Below are positions 1 to 11,073 of a stretch of 64,000 bases of DNA, one piece after another. The notes under the pieces were generated by a model. That model searched no databases. It was not told the DNA's origin and was given only the letters and a program-made list of their open reading frames with translations. Source of the stretch: Chionoecetes opilio (Eukaryota; Arthropoda; Malacostraca; Decapoda; Majidae); contig JACEEZ010020030.1 of assembly GCA_016584305.1 (NCBI GenBank), positions 1 through 64,000 of the forward strand, in the 5' to 3' direction. Position numbers and translations under genes: made by a program. Numbering within the stretch: position 1 is the stretch's first letter; the number at the start of each line of letters is the position of its first letter.

Positions 1-1000
1 CATCATCTGTGCAGGGTAGCAAAGCATGAATTCTGCATTATGCAAAAAAGGGGTCAGAAGCGATTCGAGGGTTCGTTTGTGAACGTCTGACTACCACATC
101 AAATCTCTCGGTTTGGGACAAAGATGAAGAAGCTCAAGTTGAAGGCATTCTCAAGTTGGGATGGATAAATAAAAAGTACGCATTGGAGATAAAGTCATCA
201 AATTGCTGAGGATCGTAATTTACTGGGCAGATTTTCTCATTTTCAGGGAAGCCGACCAGGTCTAGTCCCAAAAATTCGGGGAAAATAATTGGCAAGTACG
301 AGATGTCAACAGTGCCCCGCTCTCTGTGGGGCTGTTGATAGATCTTTGTACATCCCAACTGACAAGGCCGTCTGATGCATGCAGTTGAAGATGCCACGGT
401 TGAACCCCTTGATGTTCCTCCAGTACCAGACATAGGGCAGGAAGATCCTCCAGTTAAGTTTCATCATTGATGCAATGGGTGTACTTTCAGAGTGAAAAAG
501 ACGCCAAATATGCTGAGATTTCCCCCTTTCAGGATGCATTCAACAAACGCATAGAGACAATGATGACAGCTATGATGAGGGCGTGTTGTGTTTGATCGAT
601 ACTTGGATCTGTCGTTGAAAAACAAGACCCGGCAGAAGCGATCAACCACATCCATTGAGTACGAATTCATCCGAAATGAAGCTCACCATGTCCATTAGGA
701 GTTACTTCAGCATCAAAAACAAAGCGGAAGCTCACTGCTTGTTTGGCCAAGGACGGGCTTGACTTTTTTCGCAAGCAAAGATTCATTCGTGCTCGTTGTC
801 GTGTACGATGTTCATATAAAGGGACTAGGTTTTGAGTATGCTAAATACACATGAGAGGCTGACACATTGATTCCAAACCAAGTACTTGCCTCTACAGCCT
901 GTGGTGCTGCCCGAAGATCTGCGTATGGTCGCCCGACACTGACGTACTCCTGCTCCTTGATCTTATCGCCTCCAGACAGATAGCATCTACTATATCCTTG
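1..1000 (+). pseudogene. XPG/FEN1-like transposon nuclease, N-terminal half, broken
   Basis: Only pieces of coding sequence survive, in shifting frames. Around 588-650 the forward strand reads VFDRYLDLSLKNKTRQKR, the shape of the XPG-N motif (FEN1 has a FDG-xP-LK-xxxxxxR segment here). Around 855-885 it reads EADTLIPNQV, and around 918-965 CVWSPDTDVLLLL, which together look like the XPG-I motif with its metal-binding acidic residues (EAD..DTD). At least one frameshift lies between the last two blocks, and a stop precedes EADTL. The helix-hairpin-helix and cysteine tail seen in the sister copies are missing, because a LINE begins at about 1,000. The order of motifs matches the copies at 44-49 kb, so I read this as a dead fragment of the same transposon family, not a host repair gene. 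Confidence 0.6.
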
Positions 1001-3700
1001 AAGTTATCTGTCTAGATATCTGGATAGATACGACAAATAGAGATTTTTTGGCTGAATTTGCGATACAGGGGTATAACTTATTAAGTTCAGAAAGACTACG
1101 AAGAGCAGGAGGAGGTGTATTATTATATATAAAGTCCCGCCTTCATCCCCTTGTAGTACTAAACACGAAAATGATAACAGTAATGTAATTTTCGTTCAAC
1201 TAAATCGTCATTCTCAAAAAGTAGTAATTGGCCTTGTTTATCGACCTCCAGCTCAAACAAATACAATAGACGAAGAACTCTATGAACAAATATTGGAAAT
1301 TAGTTCTCAGAACGAAAGCGTAATATACGGTGATTTTAATATTCCCGTTACTAGTTGGGGCGGCTCGCTTACAATACATTCGGGGCACACTCTCTATTCA
1401 ATCTCCAAGAAAGTGCTTTTATACCAACACGTGGACATCCAACGAGAGGCGAAAATATTCTAGATCTTATTTCACAACTAGCAAAAATCTTGTCATAACG
1501 TTAAGGGTCGGATCCGAATTTAGTAGCAGTGACCACCGGGCGATTACTTTCAGATTAAACATCAGTAAGACAAGCAAAAGTCGAAAGTAAAAAAAAATTT
1601 CTTGATTATCGAAAGGCAGACTTCAGAAAACAAAAAAAGAATCTTAACGAACACGATTGGAATTTTTATCTCAAAAAGTAACGCCCATAAATGTGGGCAG
1701 GGCATGAATTCACCGGTAAGCTTACTTAGCAATACAATCCTCAATACCGATGCGATATAGGCGATCTTTTCAAAACATTAAACCGAAATGGTGACCCGCG
1801 AAATCAAGGACAGCCTTGCAGCTAAAAGCGTGCATAGGAAAAACACATAGAAACACAAAATGAAGACGACAAACGCGATCACGACAGAATTGACGAAATA
1901 CGAAAAAACTCATTAAGCAGAGCAAGAAAAATTTTGAATACGTATTGCCGAAATGAGCAAATCAAACCCTAAAGAATTCTACAGCTATGTTAAAAGGAAA
2001 AAAGTATGACGTAAACCATAGGACCGTTGGAAATGGAAAATGGCGAACACACAAAAAAATGAAGTATCTATGGCGGATACTCTAAAAAACTTTTTTGCAT
2101 CAGTCTTCACAGTGGAAAACACGCAAAATCAACCCATCCCAAAAAACCCAGAACAAAGGTACTTGCCTCAGCTCATTAACCTTTCAGGAATGTGACATTT
2201 TGCTCGCGATAAATAACATGAAGATAAACAAAGCTCCTGGTCCTGATAAAATTTCGCCACGCATTTTAAAAAAAGCAAGAAACGAAATAGTAAAACCACT
2301 TTCCATCTTATTTAATAATCTTTACTCACGGAAATGTACCGTGCGAATGGAACTAGCAAATGTCACACCTATTTAAAAAGGAAGCAAGTCGCAGCCCGGA
2401 AACTATCGCCCAACAGTTTAACATCATTTGCTGGAAAATTAATGGAACCCATCATAAGAGACAAAATCTTTTAAGTTCTTAAAGAAAATGACATAATCAA
2501 AGACTCGCGGGCAGGATTCAGAAATAAACCGCTCTGCCTCTCAAACTTACTTGATTTTTACAATAGTGTTTCAAAATGTACGACAACACGAGGGCAGAAA
2601 GACGTGTTTACCTCGATTTTCAAAAAGCGTTCGACAAAGTTCCTCATAAGCGTCTCATTAGCAAAGTAAAACTCATGTTATAACAGGCCATCTTTCAATT
2701 GGATAAAAAACTGGCGGGTCAAATCGTAAACAAAGGGTGGAATAAATGGAAATTCTTCTGACTGGACCAGTGTAAATAGTGGTGTTCCTCAAGGATCATT
2801 TTCTCGGACCTATCCTGTTCTTAATATACATAAATGACTTGACGAGGGAATCACATGCAGGATATCGAAATTTGTGATGGGCACGAAAATCACAAACATA
2901 GCCTCTACAGAATCTCAGCGCCAACTCATACAAAACGACTTAAACACACTAACAGAATGGTCAAAAACATGGCAAAAGAATTTCAACCTTGACAATGCCA
3001 TGTTATCGGTATAACAACCCTCATAAAAGTTACGTGATGAACGATTTCCAACTAACAAGTGTTGATAAAAAAAAAGATTTTGGCGTTATAAACTCGAAAG
3101 ATCTCAAACCGAATAACCAAATATATAGAGGTAGTAAAAAATGCAAATAAATTGGTTGGCTTTATTGGACGAACTTTCAGTTTCAAATCTGAAAAAGTTA
3201 TACTCACTCTTTTTAACTCGCTTGTTCGCCCCCATCTAGAATACTGTGTGCAGTTCTGGTCACCTTATTATAAAAAGGACATAGATAAACTAGAAAAAAT
3301 ACGCGCAGAGTAAACCAAAATGATACCTAGATTGCGAAATAAATCGTACGAAAATCGGGTCAAGAACTTTAAATTATTCCCACTAACAAAACGAAGGATA
3401 AGAGGGGACCTCATCGAAGTATTTAAATCTTCCCAAAGGATTTACGAACGTAGTCCCCGAAAAATTTTTCACGCTAGACCGGTCAAGCTCAAATAGAAAC
3501 AACGGAAATTTTAAAAAAACAGGAAACGGTTTGTAACGAACCCAAGCAAAGTACTTCTTCACAAACCGTGTTGTAAACGTATGGAATGGGCTGCCGTCAG
3601 ACGTAGTAAACTCAAATACAATAGAATCATTTTAAAAATCGCCTCGATAAATATTTCATATCAAATCCCCGGTTGTCACTGTTTATCTCGGAATAATAAA
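1000..3700 (+). mobile_element. Decayed non-LTR retrotransposon (LINE), endonuclease to C-terminus
   Basis: The forward strand carries, in order, fragments of an APE-type endonuclease (GGGVLLYIK near 1,105; VVIGLVYRPP near 1,215; SVIYGDFNIPVTSWG near 1,318; SSSDHRAITF near 1,525) and of a reverse transcriptase (NKAPGPDKISPRILKKA near 2,230; YRP near 2,405; a PILFLIYINDL-like block near 2,810). A C-terminal region follows (LEYCVQFWSPYYKKDIDKLE near 3,235; RRIRGDLIEVFK near 3,390; NRVVNVWNGLPSDVV near 3,565). Frames change repeatedly and many stops are present, so it is inactive. The C-terminal block resembles the LINE at 7.2-7.8 kb (same GDLIEVFK and W-NGL motifs). A CR1-type clade is plausible. 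Conserved YADD is not readable here. Confidence 0.75.
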
Positions 3701-3784
3701 TTTATCTCGCGGGCCTCTGAAACTTACTCTCATTGCGTAAAATGATTGCGAGTCGCGTCTACCAACCCCTCCCACACGTCTCAG

Positions 3785-4630
3785 ACAGCCCCGAGTAAAC
3801 GGTCAACTACTACAACTTTTGACCTGTGACGGGCTGTGGTTCAGTAAGGGCCCGTCAGTTAGTGGGCCACCATCGGGATTTATATACCAGGGTCACTGCT
3901 GCAGGGGGCATTGAAGTTTCACGGGCGTCCTACTTGAAAGTGCACTACCGCAGTGGATTGAAACGGAGCTGGGGGGCCTGATTGACTGCTGCCTCCCCAA
4001 GAAAGCGCCAGGCAAGGCTGCCCCACCACCCCTGAACTTTTCCCCACTGAGCCTACACCAACACTAAAATTAGACCTCATAACCACCAGATAGCCCCGAG
4101 TTAACGGTTACCACTACTACTCTCGACCTGTGAGGGCTTGGTTCAGTTAGGGTCCTGACAGTTTGTGACCACCATCGGGATTTAAGGTACCAGGGGGCAC
4201 TGCTGCAGGAGGCATTGAAGTGTACGGCGTCCCACATGGAAAGTACCACAATCCGCAGTGGATTGAACGGAGCTGGGGCCGATTGACTGCTGCCTCCCCC
4301 CCGAAAGCGCCAGGCAAGGCTGCCGCACCACCCTTGAACCTCCACACTGTTGTTCCCCAAACCCTTACAAACACACATAACATACCTATCTATCAAGCAC
4401 TAAACCTACCCCCACAAACTATAGTAGTTAGCCATAGATTACAGCTTTCAACTTTCCAAATTCCATGCAGTTTTTCTATATTGCATGGTATCACTTCTTT
4501 TTCCCGGGCCCGCTTCGGCTGGAGGGATGGGTGGGTGAGGAGGAGCCTTCTACTTCCTATCCTTTCTCTCTTATTATCTAGTTAGTGTAGTATAGTTAAA
4601 GCAAACGTCTTGTAAGGACCTATCGGTCTG
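3785..4630 (+). repeat. Interspersed repeat with an internal ~300-bp tandem duplication
   Basis: About 250 bp starting near 3,790 (CCGAGTAAACGGT...) recurs starting near 4,093 (CCGAGTTAACGGT...) with point differences. Both copies end in the same segment (AAAGCGCCAGGCAAGGCTGC), at 4,003-4,022 and 4,303-4,322. A unique 3' part follows to ~4,630, ending with GTAAGGACCTATCGGTCTG. I see no protein motif. It may be the 3' region of a LINE or SINE, but I cannot name the family. Confidence 0.55.
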
Positions 4631-4637
4631 TTGCTGT

Positions 4638-5373
4638 TTGTGTTTCCTTTGTATTCCTTTGTATAAGTTTCATACAGGCAAAGGAAAGAAGAAACGGGAA
4701 ATAGACATCTTTGAAAGAGTGCAGGTTATTGGCCGTCGCAAATGTCAAGGACTTCTTGGACTCCACAACTTCTTTAGTGCTGATTGGGGAGGCAGATTTA
4801 TAGGAATTTCAAAAAAATCTTTGGGGAGATGCATACCTAAAAGCTTGATGATGATGACCCTGCCATTTACTGCTTCAAAGCATTAGGGTGCATTTCTATT
4901 CCTGCCGAGTTGGTCAATGACGAGCTTCCCACGCAGGTGAAAGCGTGGAGATTTTTTGTGTGTCATGTCTACAGTTCAAAAGGTCCAGCAACCCTACCAT
5001 CACTCAGGTGGGAGCTGTTTCGGTCAAAGAACTTGGAAGGGGAAATGCTTCCACCAACTCGTGCTGCATTGCTTCCCCATATCATGCGTGCAAACTACAT
5101 GACAATGCGGGACAAGTCATACCCTGAAAATTGTCCAACCCTTCCTGCATTGAAAAAAATGGATGGAAATTGGGGAAAGGCGTGTATGTTCCACTGACAT
5201 GTCTTGCCCTGCCTGCCCCACAAGCTGTAGTTGAACTCGTCAAATGTGGCTGCCAAAGTAGGATGCAAGGGAAATAGGTGTAGCTGCTTGAAGAATGGCC
5301 TGCCCTGTACTCCTCTCTGTAAATGCTATGGCAGTGATTGCGCAAACGCTATTCGGGAGGACATTTCAATATG
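4638..5373 (+). pseudogene. XPG-like transposon nuclease, C-terminal half, broken
   Basis: The reading starts within the helix-hairpin-helix neighbourhood: GLLGLHNFF then RFIGISKKS near 4,755-4,825, equivalent to the GLH-LTGCDT-xxF-GISKKxW block of sister copies, but with the GCDT core lost (reads SADW). After a frameshift near 4,835 it continues as LPTQVKAWRFFVCHVYSSKG, then LPPTRAALLPHIMRANYMT (near 5,050), the TxxxLxxHIxRA motif found in all copies here. Past a stop at ~5,195 come LPAPQAVVELVKCGC and, after further frame changes, a cysteine cluster (RCSC, GLPCTPLCKC, 5,215-5,345). That is the CxC tail of this family. Several frame breaks make it a relic. Confidence 0.65.
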
Positions 5374-5379
5374 GACATT

Positions 5380-6180
5380 TATGAATAACTGATGATTTTA
5401 CGTCCGATTTTGACAGTATCGCAAATCGGACGTATCGCTAAATACTAACGCGCTTTGGGTGGATGGTTGGGCGCAGGAGTGGTAACTCCGCCAGTGGAAC
5501 TCCACTGTCTGTCTTAAGCCAGAATAAAGGAGGAAAGACAACCCTGTTAACATTATTTAAGTATGCCTAGCATAAAACGTGGCATGGAAAAGTAGCTTAG
5601 ACGGCTTTCGTAATAGAAGCGGGTGAGAAAACAACGAAAAATAGAGGTTTCGGTTATACCAAATCTGGACGTGATAGAGAAATTTAGATATCAGACCTGA
5701 CATCAGCATCAGCAATTTAGTAGGAATCAGTAGTTCACGCGTCTGTAACAAAGAAAATGTTGAAATTTGTTGCTTAGTGTTACCAGAGACCAATCCTGGG
5801 GGTGCCAAAAGAGGACTGACCCCCCAGAAAGGGGGTGAGGGGTCTGAAAATTGGGACCCCATCTTTTTCTGTTAATCTGATACCTATAGAAGCCAGAACT
5901 GCAAAAAAATCAATTTTAGCACAAAAATCCTACGGGAATACATGGCATAACACACTATTATACTTCTTATGTGTTTTTGATCTTGTTTTGTTTTTGTTTA
6001 AAAAAAAAAAAAAAAAAAAAATAATAATAAAGAAAATTCTTGTGAATGTTAAAACTAAAAATAGCAAGTAGGATCGCCGGGCAATTTTTTTCTATTTCTG
6101 TATTTCTGTATTTCTGTACTTGGTATTCTTGTCCCCCCCCCCTCTTTGTACCTTCCCCCACCTTTTCTCAATAAACTTTG
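5380..6180. other. No gene recognised; A-rich run
   Basis: No coding motif was found on either strand. A 21-base A run lies at ~6,000-6,020. A short inverted match (TACGTCCGATTT / AAATCGGACGTA) lies at 5,399-5,433. The A run could be the tail of an unrecognised retroposed sequence. Confidence 0.4.
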
Positions 6181-6182
6181 AA

Positions 6183-7020
6183 ACTTCAACTGATTCCATT
6201 ATCCTTCATAAAGTCATCCAGAGTTTGAAACACGTCCATTCCTGTAGTTGTTGTTCTCATCTCTTTGCAAAACAAAAATTCCTCTCGAAATTCATTCTCC
6301 CACATATAGTGCACAAACGCCAGTAGATGTGACATTTTGGACACATCTGTTGATTCATCCAGCTGGATGGCAAAGTCATTGTTACGGCGACGTGCAGTGC
6401 ATTGTTCCAGTATGTCTTCAGACATTGATGAGATGCGGCGTTTCCCAGTGTCATTTGATATTGGATTTGTTGTTAATGCCTTAGCTTTTTCATCCCCTTG
6501 CATTTCCCTGACAATTTCAATTGTACAAGGCATGATCAATTTTTCCAAAATTGTGGGAGGCATTTTCTGTTCGCAAATTTTCTGAGCCACAATATATGAG
6601 ATCTTAAGCAGTTTTTTATCCATAGTGGTAGTGGCCTTTAACCCGACTTGTGCACTGTGCAGTTCTTTAGCTTTGTGCTCAAAAAATTCTCTTGACTTAT
6701 CCTTGTACTGACAATGTTTTGCCTGGAAGTGCCTAATTAACTTGGAGGGCTTCATACTCTCATTGGACAGTACTCTGCAGCAAAGGACGCACTGTGGCTG
6801 TTCAACACCTTCACTTGTACCTATTACAAAGCCATAGTTAAGGTAAATATCATCATATTTCCTATTTTTTTAGTCCATAACATGACCAGAACTAATCTTC
6901 CTCTTCCTCTCAACGGATGTGATCTCTGACTCATCATCTGAAGATTTTAGCTAGCTCATCACTCTGTTTGTTTGGTAGTTCTTGTTTAGATGAGGACGGT
7001 CTAATAACATATTTGTCCAT
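6183..7020 (-). pseudogene. hAT-superfamily transposase N-terminal part with BED finger (ZBED5-like)
   Basis: Reading the minus strand from an ATG at 7,020 gives MDKYVIRPSSSKQELPNKQS, a typical start for ZBED5/FAM200-like hAT proteins. After stops and frame changes comes RKYDDIYLNYGF, then CVLCCRVLSNESMKPSKLIRH and FQAKH: a BED zinc finger (C-x2-C ... H-x4-H) at ~6,720-6,815. The open part (6,755-6,186) continues with RNNDFAIQLDESTDVS near 6,350, a signature of the family just before the catalytic RNase-H-like core. It ends at about 6,183 with no C-terminal dimerisation domain, so it is truncated. It is a relic of a DNA transposon and is not expected to function. Confidence 0.8.
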
Positions 7021-7230
7021 TTTCTTCACAGACAGGTAAACATCAGTCTGGAAAAAGAAAGAAAGAAAAAAACTTTAAGGTGAAGTAGACCTACATATTT
7101 GTTGCACAGTGTCAGTATTATAGTGTGGTCAAATGAAAAACAATCAAACAAACAACTGAAACAACATTATGCGAAAACTTACAATCCACAAGGACAGCCA
7201 GTCACGCCACGTGTTCAGTCAGCAGCAGTC

Positions 7231-7765
7231 GTCAGCATAAGAACATAAGAAAATAAGAAAGCTACAAGAGGCCGCGAGGCCTACACGTGGTAGTTCCTGT
7301 CACCTAACACTACCTACATCCACCTTTCATCCCCATCCATGAACCTATCCAGCCCCTCTTTAAAGCTCCCTAATGACGCCGCACTAACTACCTGTCTACT
7401 GAGACCATTCCATTCATTCATCACCCTATTTGTGAACCAGTTTTTCCCTATTTCCTTTCTAAATCTACGCTTTTCCAGCTTGAATCCGGTACTTCTTGTT
7501 CTACCCTGGTTAAAAGCCGTAAGAACTTTTCCTACCTCTCCTATATTAAATCCCTTTATCCACTTAAAAACTTCTATCAGATCGCCCCTTACTCTGCGTC
7601 TCTCGAGTGAGTGTAATTTTAATAACTTCAATCTCCTCTCATAACTAAAGTTACGCATCCCTTGTATAATTTTGGTCATCCTTCTCTGCACTGTCTCTAA
7701 CAAGGCTATATCCATCCTGTAATATGGAGACCAAAACTGAACCGCATAGTCTAGGTAAGGCCTGG
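7231..7765 (-). mobile_element. 5'-truncated LINE, C-terminal coding end plus 3' tail
   Basis: The minus strand encodes an open 133-residue segment (7,715-7,314) with ETVQRRMTKIIQGMRNFSYE, RRVRGDLIEVFKWIKG and NRVMNEWNGLSRQVVSAASL. These are the C-terminal motifs of the LINE at 1-3.7 kb. Reading further upstream, to ~7,760, gives a YLDYAVQFWSPYY-like block. Downstream, the noncoding end holds a short AAGAGGCCGCGAGGCCTAC segment and an imperfect (ACATAAGA)n tail at ~7,234-7,260. The same tail recurs alone at 34.64-34.71 kb on the other strand. Short-repeat 3' tails of this sort are usual in CR1-like LINEs. Confidence 0.8.
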
Positions 7766-8039
7766 TGAAGCAGAATGAATATAGCTCTCGGGTTGAGCTC
7801 TGGGCAACGCGCTGTGTAGCTATTGCATCATGTTATGCCACCCCGGAAGCAACGTTGCCAACAAATATAACTTCCTTACTTTTTTAAAGCATTTAGTGAT
7901 AGGAATATTATAATATATTATACAAATCATCGCCACATTCTGTGAGACGCAACTAGCCAGGGAAAAACTAGAAAAAAAACTGGACATCTCGATTAAGACA
8001 CATTGTGTAATCATGAATAAAAAAAAACTGAGCCATGAC

Positions 8040-8137
8040 AGATTAACTGTAATATGTTGAATTCCCCGTCCTGCGGACCCCTTGATAGGTTTCTGTGGCC
8101 CCCTAGGGGTCCGCGGACCCCTGGTTGAGAAACACTG
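8040..8137 (-). mobile_element. hAT-type MITE end
   Basis: On the minus strand the sequence starts CAGTGTTTCTCAACCAGGGG at 8,137 and contains a short hairpin of GGGGTCCGCGGACCCC. A CAGTG(G/T)TTCTCAACC start is typical of hAT terminal repeats. The partner end was not found within the window, so the span is a minimum. Nothing else was recognised between 7,770 and 8,040. Confidence 0.45.
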
Positions 8138-8165
8138 CAGTCTAGATTCTCGTGACCAATGAAAC

Positions 8166-8909
8166 CTATTCCGGGTCCGATTTCTCATCCTCTTCATCTC
8201 GTAATGTATTTGAACAGTTTTCCCTGCACTCTGAGCACGCCATGGAGCAGTCAAGACCTTGACGACGGCACTTGCACCTTAAAGTGCTGCAATCAGTCTT
8301 ACACTGACACCTGATAACTTCCAGCAGCGATTTGAGAGCATTGTCCTTTTCAGTCTGAATTGGAACAAGTCTTCCGTCGCAAACCTTCCAGACCCACTCC
8401 TCTGGATCAAGGGAATTACCCTTCCACTCTTGGACCTGGTGGTAGCTACACTCGGAGGCTGTGGAACTTTGTAGCTGCTGATGTTGGTGGGAGCTTCTGA
8501 GGAAGGTCTTGCTTCGTGCAACAAGTATCTGAAACTTGCGTAATCTAACAGCATTCAAAATATCATCTCCACCACCTCCCTTGAAGATGCAAACCAAAGC
8601 CTTTTCGCCGGCTTGTACAACAGCGTCTTCTGTAGAGTTCGAGTTGTAGAACACCTCTGCCTGCTCTCGGAAATTTGAGTCCTCCTTCATCAACGTCAGT
8701 GCGACAGCTTTGCCCATCCCAAATATCCTTGAAGTAGTGTCACATTCCAAAATGGTATGAAGAAAGAGAATATTGCGTGTTACACTATCTCCAAGAACCT
8801 GCCTAGCCTTTCTCACATCCAAGTACTTGCGGCAACTTGATGACGCCCCTTTTGGTTCTGGCATGAAGGCTCTTTTCTTTGGCGTTAGAATTGCAAAGAG
8901 CCAGGACAT
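8166..8909 (-). pseudogene. XPG-like transposon nuclease, C-terminal half with CxC tail (open frame)
   Basis: A 247-residue open frame. Residues ~48-72 read HTILECDTTSRIFGMGKAVA, the HhH block of the family (LTGCDTxSxxxGxGK) with G changed to E. The middle part is variable. The C-terminal ~60 residues hold the cysteine cluster: LLEVIRCQCKTDCSTLRCKC then RRQGLDCSMACSECRENCSN, ending in an acidic DEEDEKSDPE tail. This CxC tail is shared with copies at 5.3, 47.5, 49.1 and 56.7 kb. The frame is uninterrupted, but the XPG-N and XPG-I parts are absent upstream (the region near 8,940 reads into a Penelope fragment). It is therefore a truncated piece and not a complete enzyme. Confidence 0.7.
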
Positions 8910-8979
8910 AACTATTTTTTACCGGGCTTTCTTCTCCACCGCTTAACAGAAAGAAGAAAGAATAATATCACAAATCGTC

Positions 8980-9480
8980 AACCGTAATATGAAACCTATA
9001 GACCCAAAGAGAAGAATAAAACTACAAATATATTACAAAAACAAGAAAACCAGCAACCTCCTTCTCCGAAACAGCCCAAGCCAGACGAAGGAGACAACGC
9101 AGAAGTCCCATGTCGTATATAGGATCACGTGCAAACGAGGAAACTGTGAAGTTCTCCCCTCATCCTACATCGGCATGACGACAACGAAGCTGTCTCGACG
9201 TCTTACTTGCCACTTAACTTCCGGAGCCCCAAAAAGTCACTTACTAGAAAAACACGACATCATCATCACAAGAACATTTTAAAAAGAAAATACAGAATTG
9301 GTCGACATGTGCGCAGATGTACGGCGACTTCCAATTTTAAAAGCACTGTACATAAAATATATCAATCCCAAGCTTAAAGTAATCGTCCAGACCCATTTTT
9401 TTTTGCCTAATTATGTTGAATGTACATTCAAAACACCTAATCCACCAAAAATAATTGATTTCCAGGCCTTATTTCGGTAA
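8980..9480 (+). pseudogene. Penelope-like element, GIY-YIG endonuclease C-terminus
   Basis: The forward frame gives HVVYRITCKRGNCEV, then SSYIGMTTTKLSRRLTCHL (near 9,160), KSHLLEKHDIIITRTF, a stop at 9,280, and in the same frame ELVDMCADVRRLPILKALYI. VYRITC...YIG...KLSRRL is the GIY-YIG nuclease pattern that ends Penelope-like retroelements, and the following ILKALYIKYINPKL helix is typical of them. The reverse transcriptase is missing. The in-frame stop and the truncation make it a relic. Confidence 0.75.
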
Positions 9481-9604
9481 AAACATGACTTTTGTAAAAA
9501 GCGCGCGAAAAAACTTTCTTCCCTCCAACAGGGCTACGAATATTATTGATAACGTCACAATAGGTGCTCATATGTAAAACAACAGTCGTCTGCCTGTGTG
9601 ACAC

Positions 9605-9849
9605 TTGTCGGCAAATGTGATGATGAACGATTGTACTTCGGTGTCAGACAGTGAATCTGTCGGTGTTACAGATCTAGAGTACGATGCTCAATCTGAGACC
9701 GAAATAAATGACGCTGCTCGCGTATATGAGGAAAACGAACCTCAGATTGTGATGGGAGCCCAACCCTATATGTTTGAACCAGAATACGGGGTGGACGAAC
9801 AGGTGTTAGCGGAACCTGAGGACCTGGCACTTCTCCAAAACATGGATTG
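9605..9849 (+). CDS. Candidate 5' exon of a P2X7-C-terminal-like (YMFEP) protein
   Basis: From the ATG at 9,605 an acidic 82-residue frame ends IVMGAQPYMFEPEYGVDEQV...LLQNMDW. A QPYMFEPE-type motif just before a DW/DWC is what I recall from the N-termini of uncharacterised proteins that carry the cysteine-rich domain shared with the P2X7 receptor tail. The bases at the end, GATTG followed by GTAAGTAAG (9,850 on), form a consensus splice donor within the Trp codon, so the annotated stop would be intronic. The expected continuation (CxCGxC...CCxE) was not found in this window. A minisatellite and a 5.6-kb Gypsy element follow downstream. It may be a live first exon or an orphan; the family call rests on a short motif. 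Confidence 0.4.
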
Positions 9850-9984
9850 GTAAGTAAGCGAAACCATAATGTGTGTGTGGGAATCACAATGAAGGTACTT
9901 TCGAGAAAATCCTATGGTTAGTTTCCGAGCTACAGCCAAACGTCATTACTCGGAAACCACATACTAGCATTAACTATAGCATAG

Positions 9985-10332
9985 AGTTGGAAAATGTGCG
10001 GGCGGGAAGGCAGAGAGTGTGACAGCCAAGGGAGTGTTGTTGACTGGTTTGTAATGCAGACTGTCATACAAGGCTACGCTATTGTGTGTGGCTACGGGAT
10101 GTGTGGGTGGATGGGGGGTGATGTAGACAGTGTGACATGACAGGCAAGGGAGTGTTGTTGAGTGGTTTGTGATGCAGACTGCCATACAAGGCTACGCTAT
10201 TGTGTGTGGCTACGGGATGTGTGGGTAGGTGAGGGGTGATGTAGACAGTGTGACATGACAGGCAAGGGAGTGTTGTTGACTGGTTTGTGATGCAGACTGC
10301 CATACAAGGCTACGCTATTGTGTGGCTACGGG
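9985..10332 (+). repeat. Minisatellite, ~112-118 bp unit, about three copies
   Basis: The unit runs from GTGTGACA...CAAGGGAGTG through TGCAGACTG(C/T)CATACAAGG to TACGGGATGTGTGGG. Copies begin near 10,017, 10,129 and 10,247. One more copy lies after the Gypsy element, at 15,974-16,090, so the retroelement split the array. Confidence 0.85.
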
Positions 10333-10605
10333 TGTGGATATGTGATATGTGATATTCATGCCTTAATAATTCCTACACATACATGCTGTTGCACAACTGT
10401 ATTTGAGACATGACACCAGCGCGCGCTGTGTCGCCGCTGGTCAGTCGCTCCCCTGTCGTCTGGTCGCCAACACCAGCCCTCCGCTGGTGTGATCAGACCT
10501 ATCTCTTGTTCTTGGAATAAACTACCTACGGAAGATTGCTCGCTTCTCTTCTTGGATAACCTCCCCTCAACCACTCCGGTTCCTCACTGCAACTAACGAG
10601 CACCA
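10333..10605 (+). repeat. 5' LTR
   Basis: It starts TGTGGATATG and ends AACGAGCACCA. A GGAATAAACTACC segment near 10,515 contains an AATAAA polyadenylation signal. TGGCGCACTGATAG follows immediately (10,606 on), the position of the tRNA primer-binding site. I could not assign the tRNA. Confidence 0.95.
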
Positions 10606-11073
10606 TGGCGCACTGATAGACAAGAACACAGAGACGAGGCGCGACTCCCGCCATTTTCCACATGACCACCGCCTTGACTCCCCGTCCACGAGGCATCTCT
10701 CCACCGAACCACGCTTTCTCCCTGGATTACTTCACCAGCGACGTGTGCTCGTGTGCCTATGAACAGACGTAAGGCGTGTGGACTGCTGCGTATGACGGTA
10801 GGGTCAATCGGTGTATTATAAGTGCTGTGTGTGTTTTTTCAGTGTGCGTTTTTGTACCGGGGTTCTGTTGGTTGTTTATCGGCTCGCCGCTTTGAAACGG
10901 CTGACCTTGAAACCAGGTGCGGGCGGGCGGCTAGAGTCCCCCCCCCTTCTCACCCACACCGCTCCAACGCCACACACACACACGCACCATATACACACAA
11001 CCCACAATTCCCTGTGTTTTTGATATTCCACGTACGGTGGATATCTTTTTTGAAACTAGTGTCTCCCTTCAAG
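10606..11073 (+). other. Gypsy leader: primer-binding site and 5' untranslated region
   Basis: The leader runs from the PBS (TGGCGCAC...) to the first plausible gag ATG at 11,074. It includes short CA runs near 10,970-11,000. No separate gene is evident. Confidence 0.6.

Noticed and set aside
134..539. Minus-strand frames of 77-99 residues at the window start
   Set aside because: The plus strand here carries recognisable nuclease motifs, so these are antisense shadows.
9985..10332. CRISPR-like array of spaced repeats
   Set aside because: The whole ~115-bp unit repeats, there are no unique spacers, and the sequence is eukaryotic.
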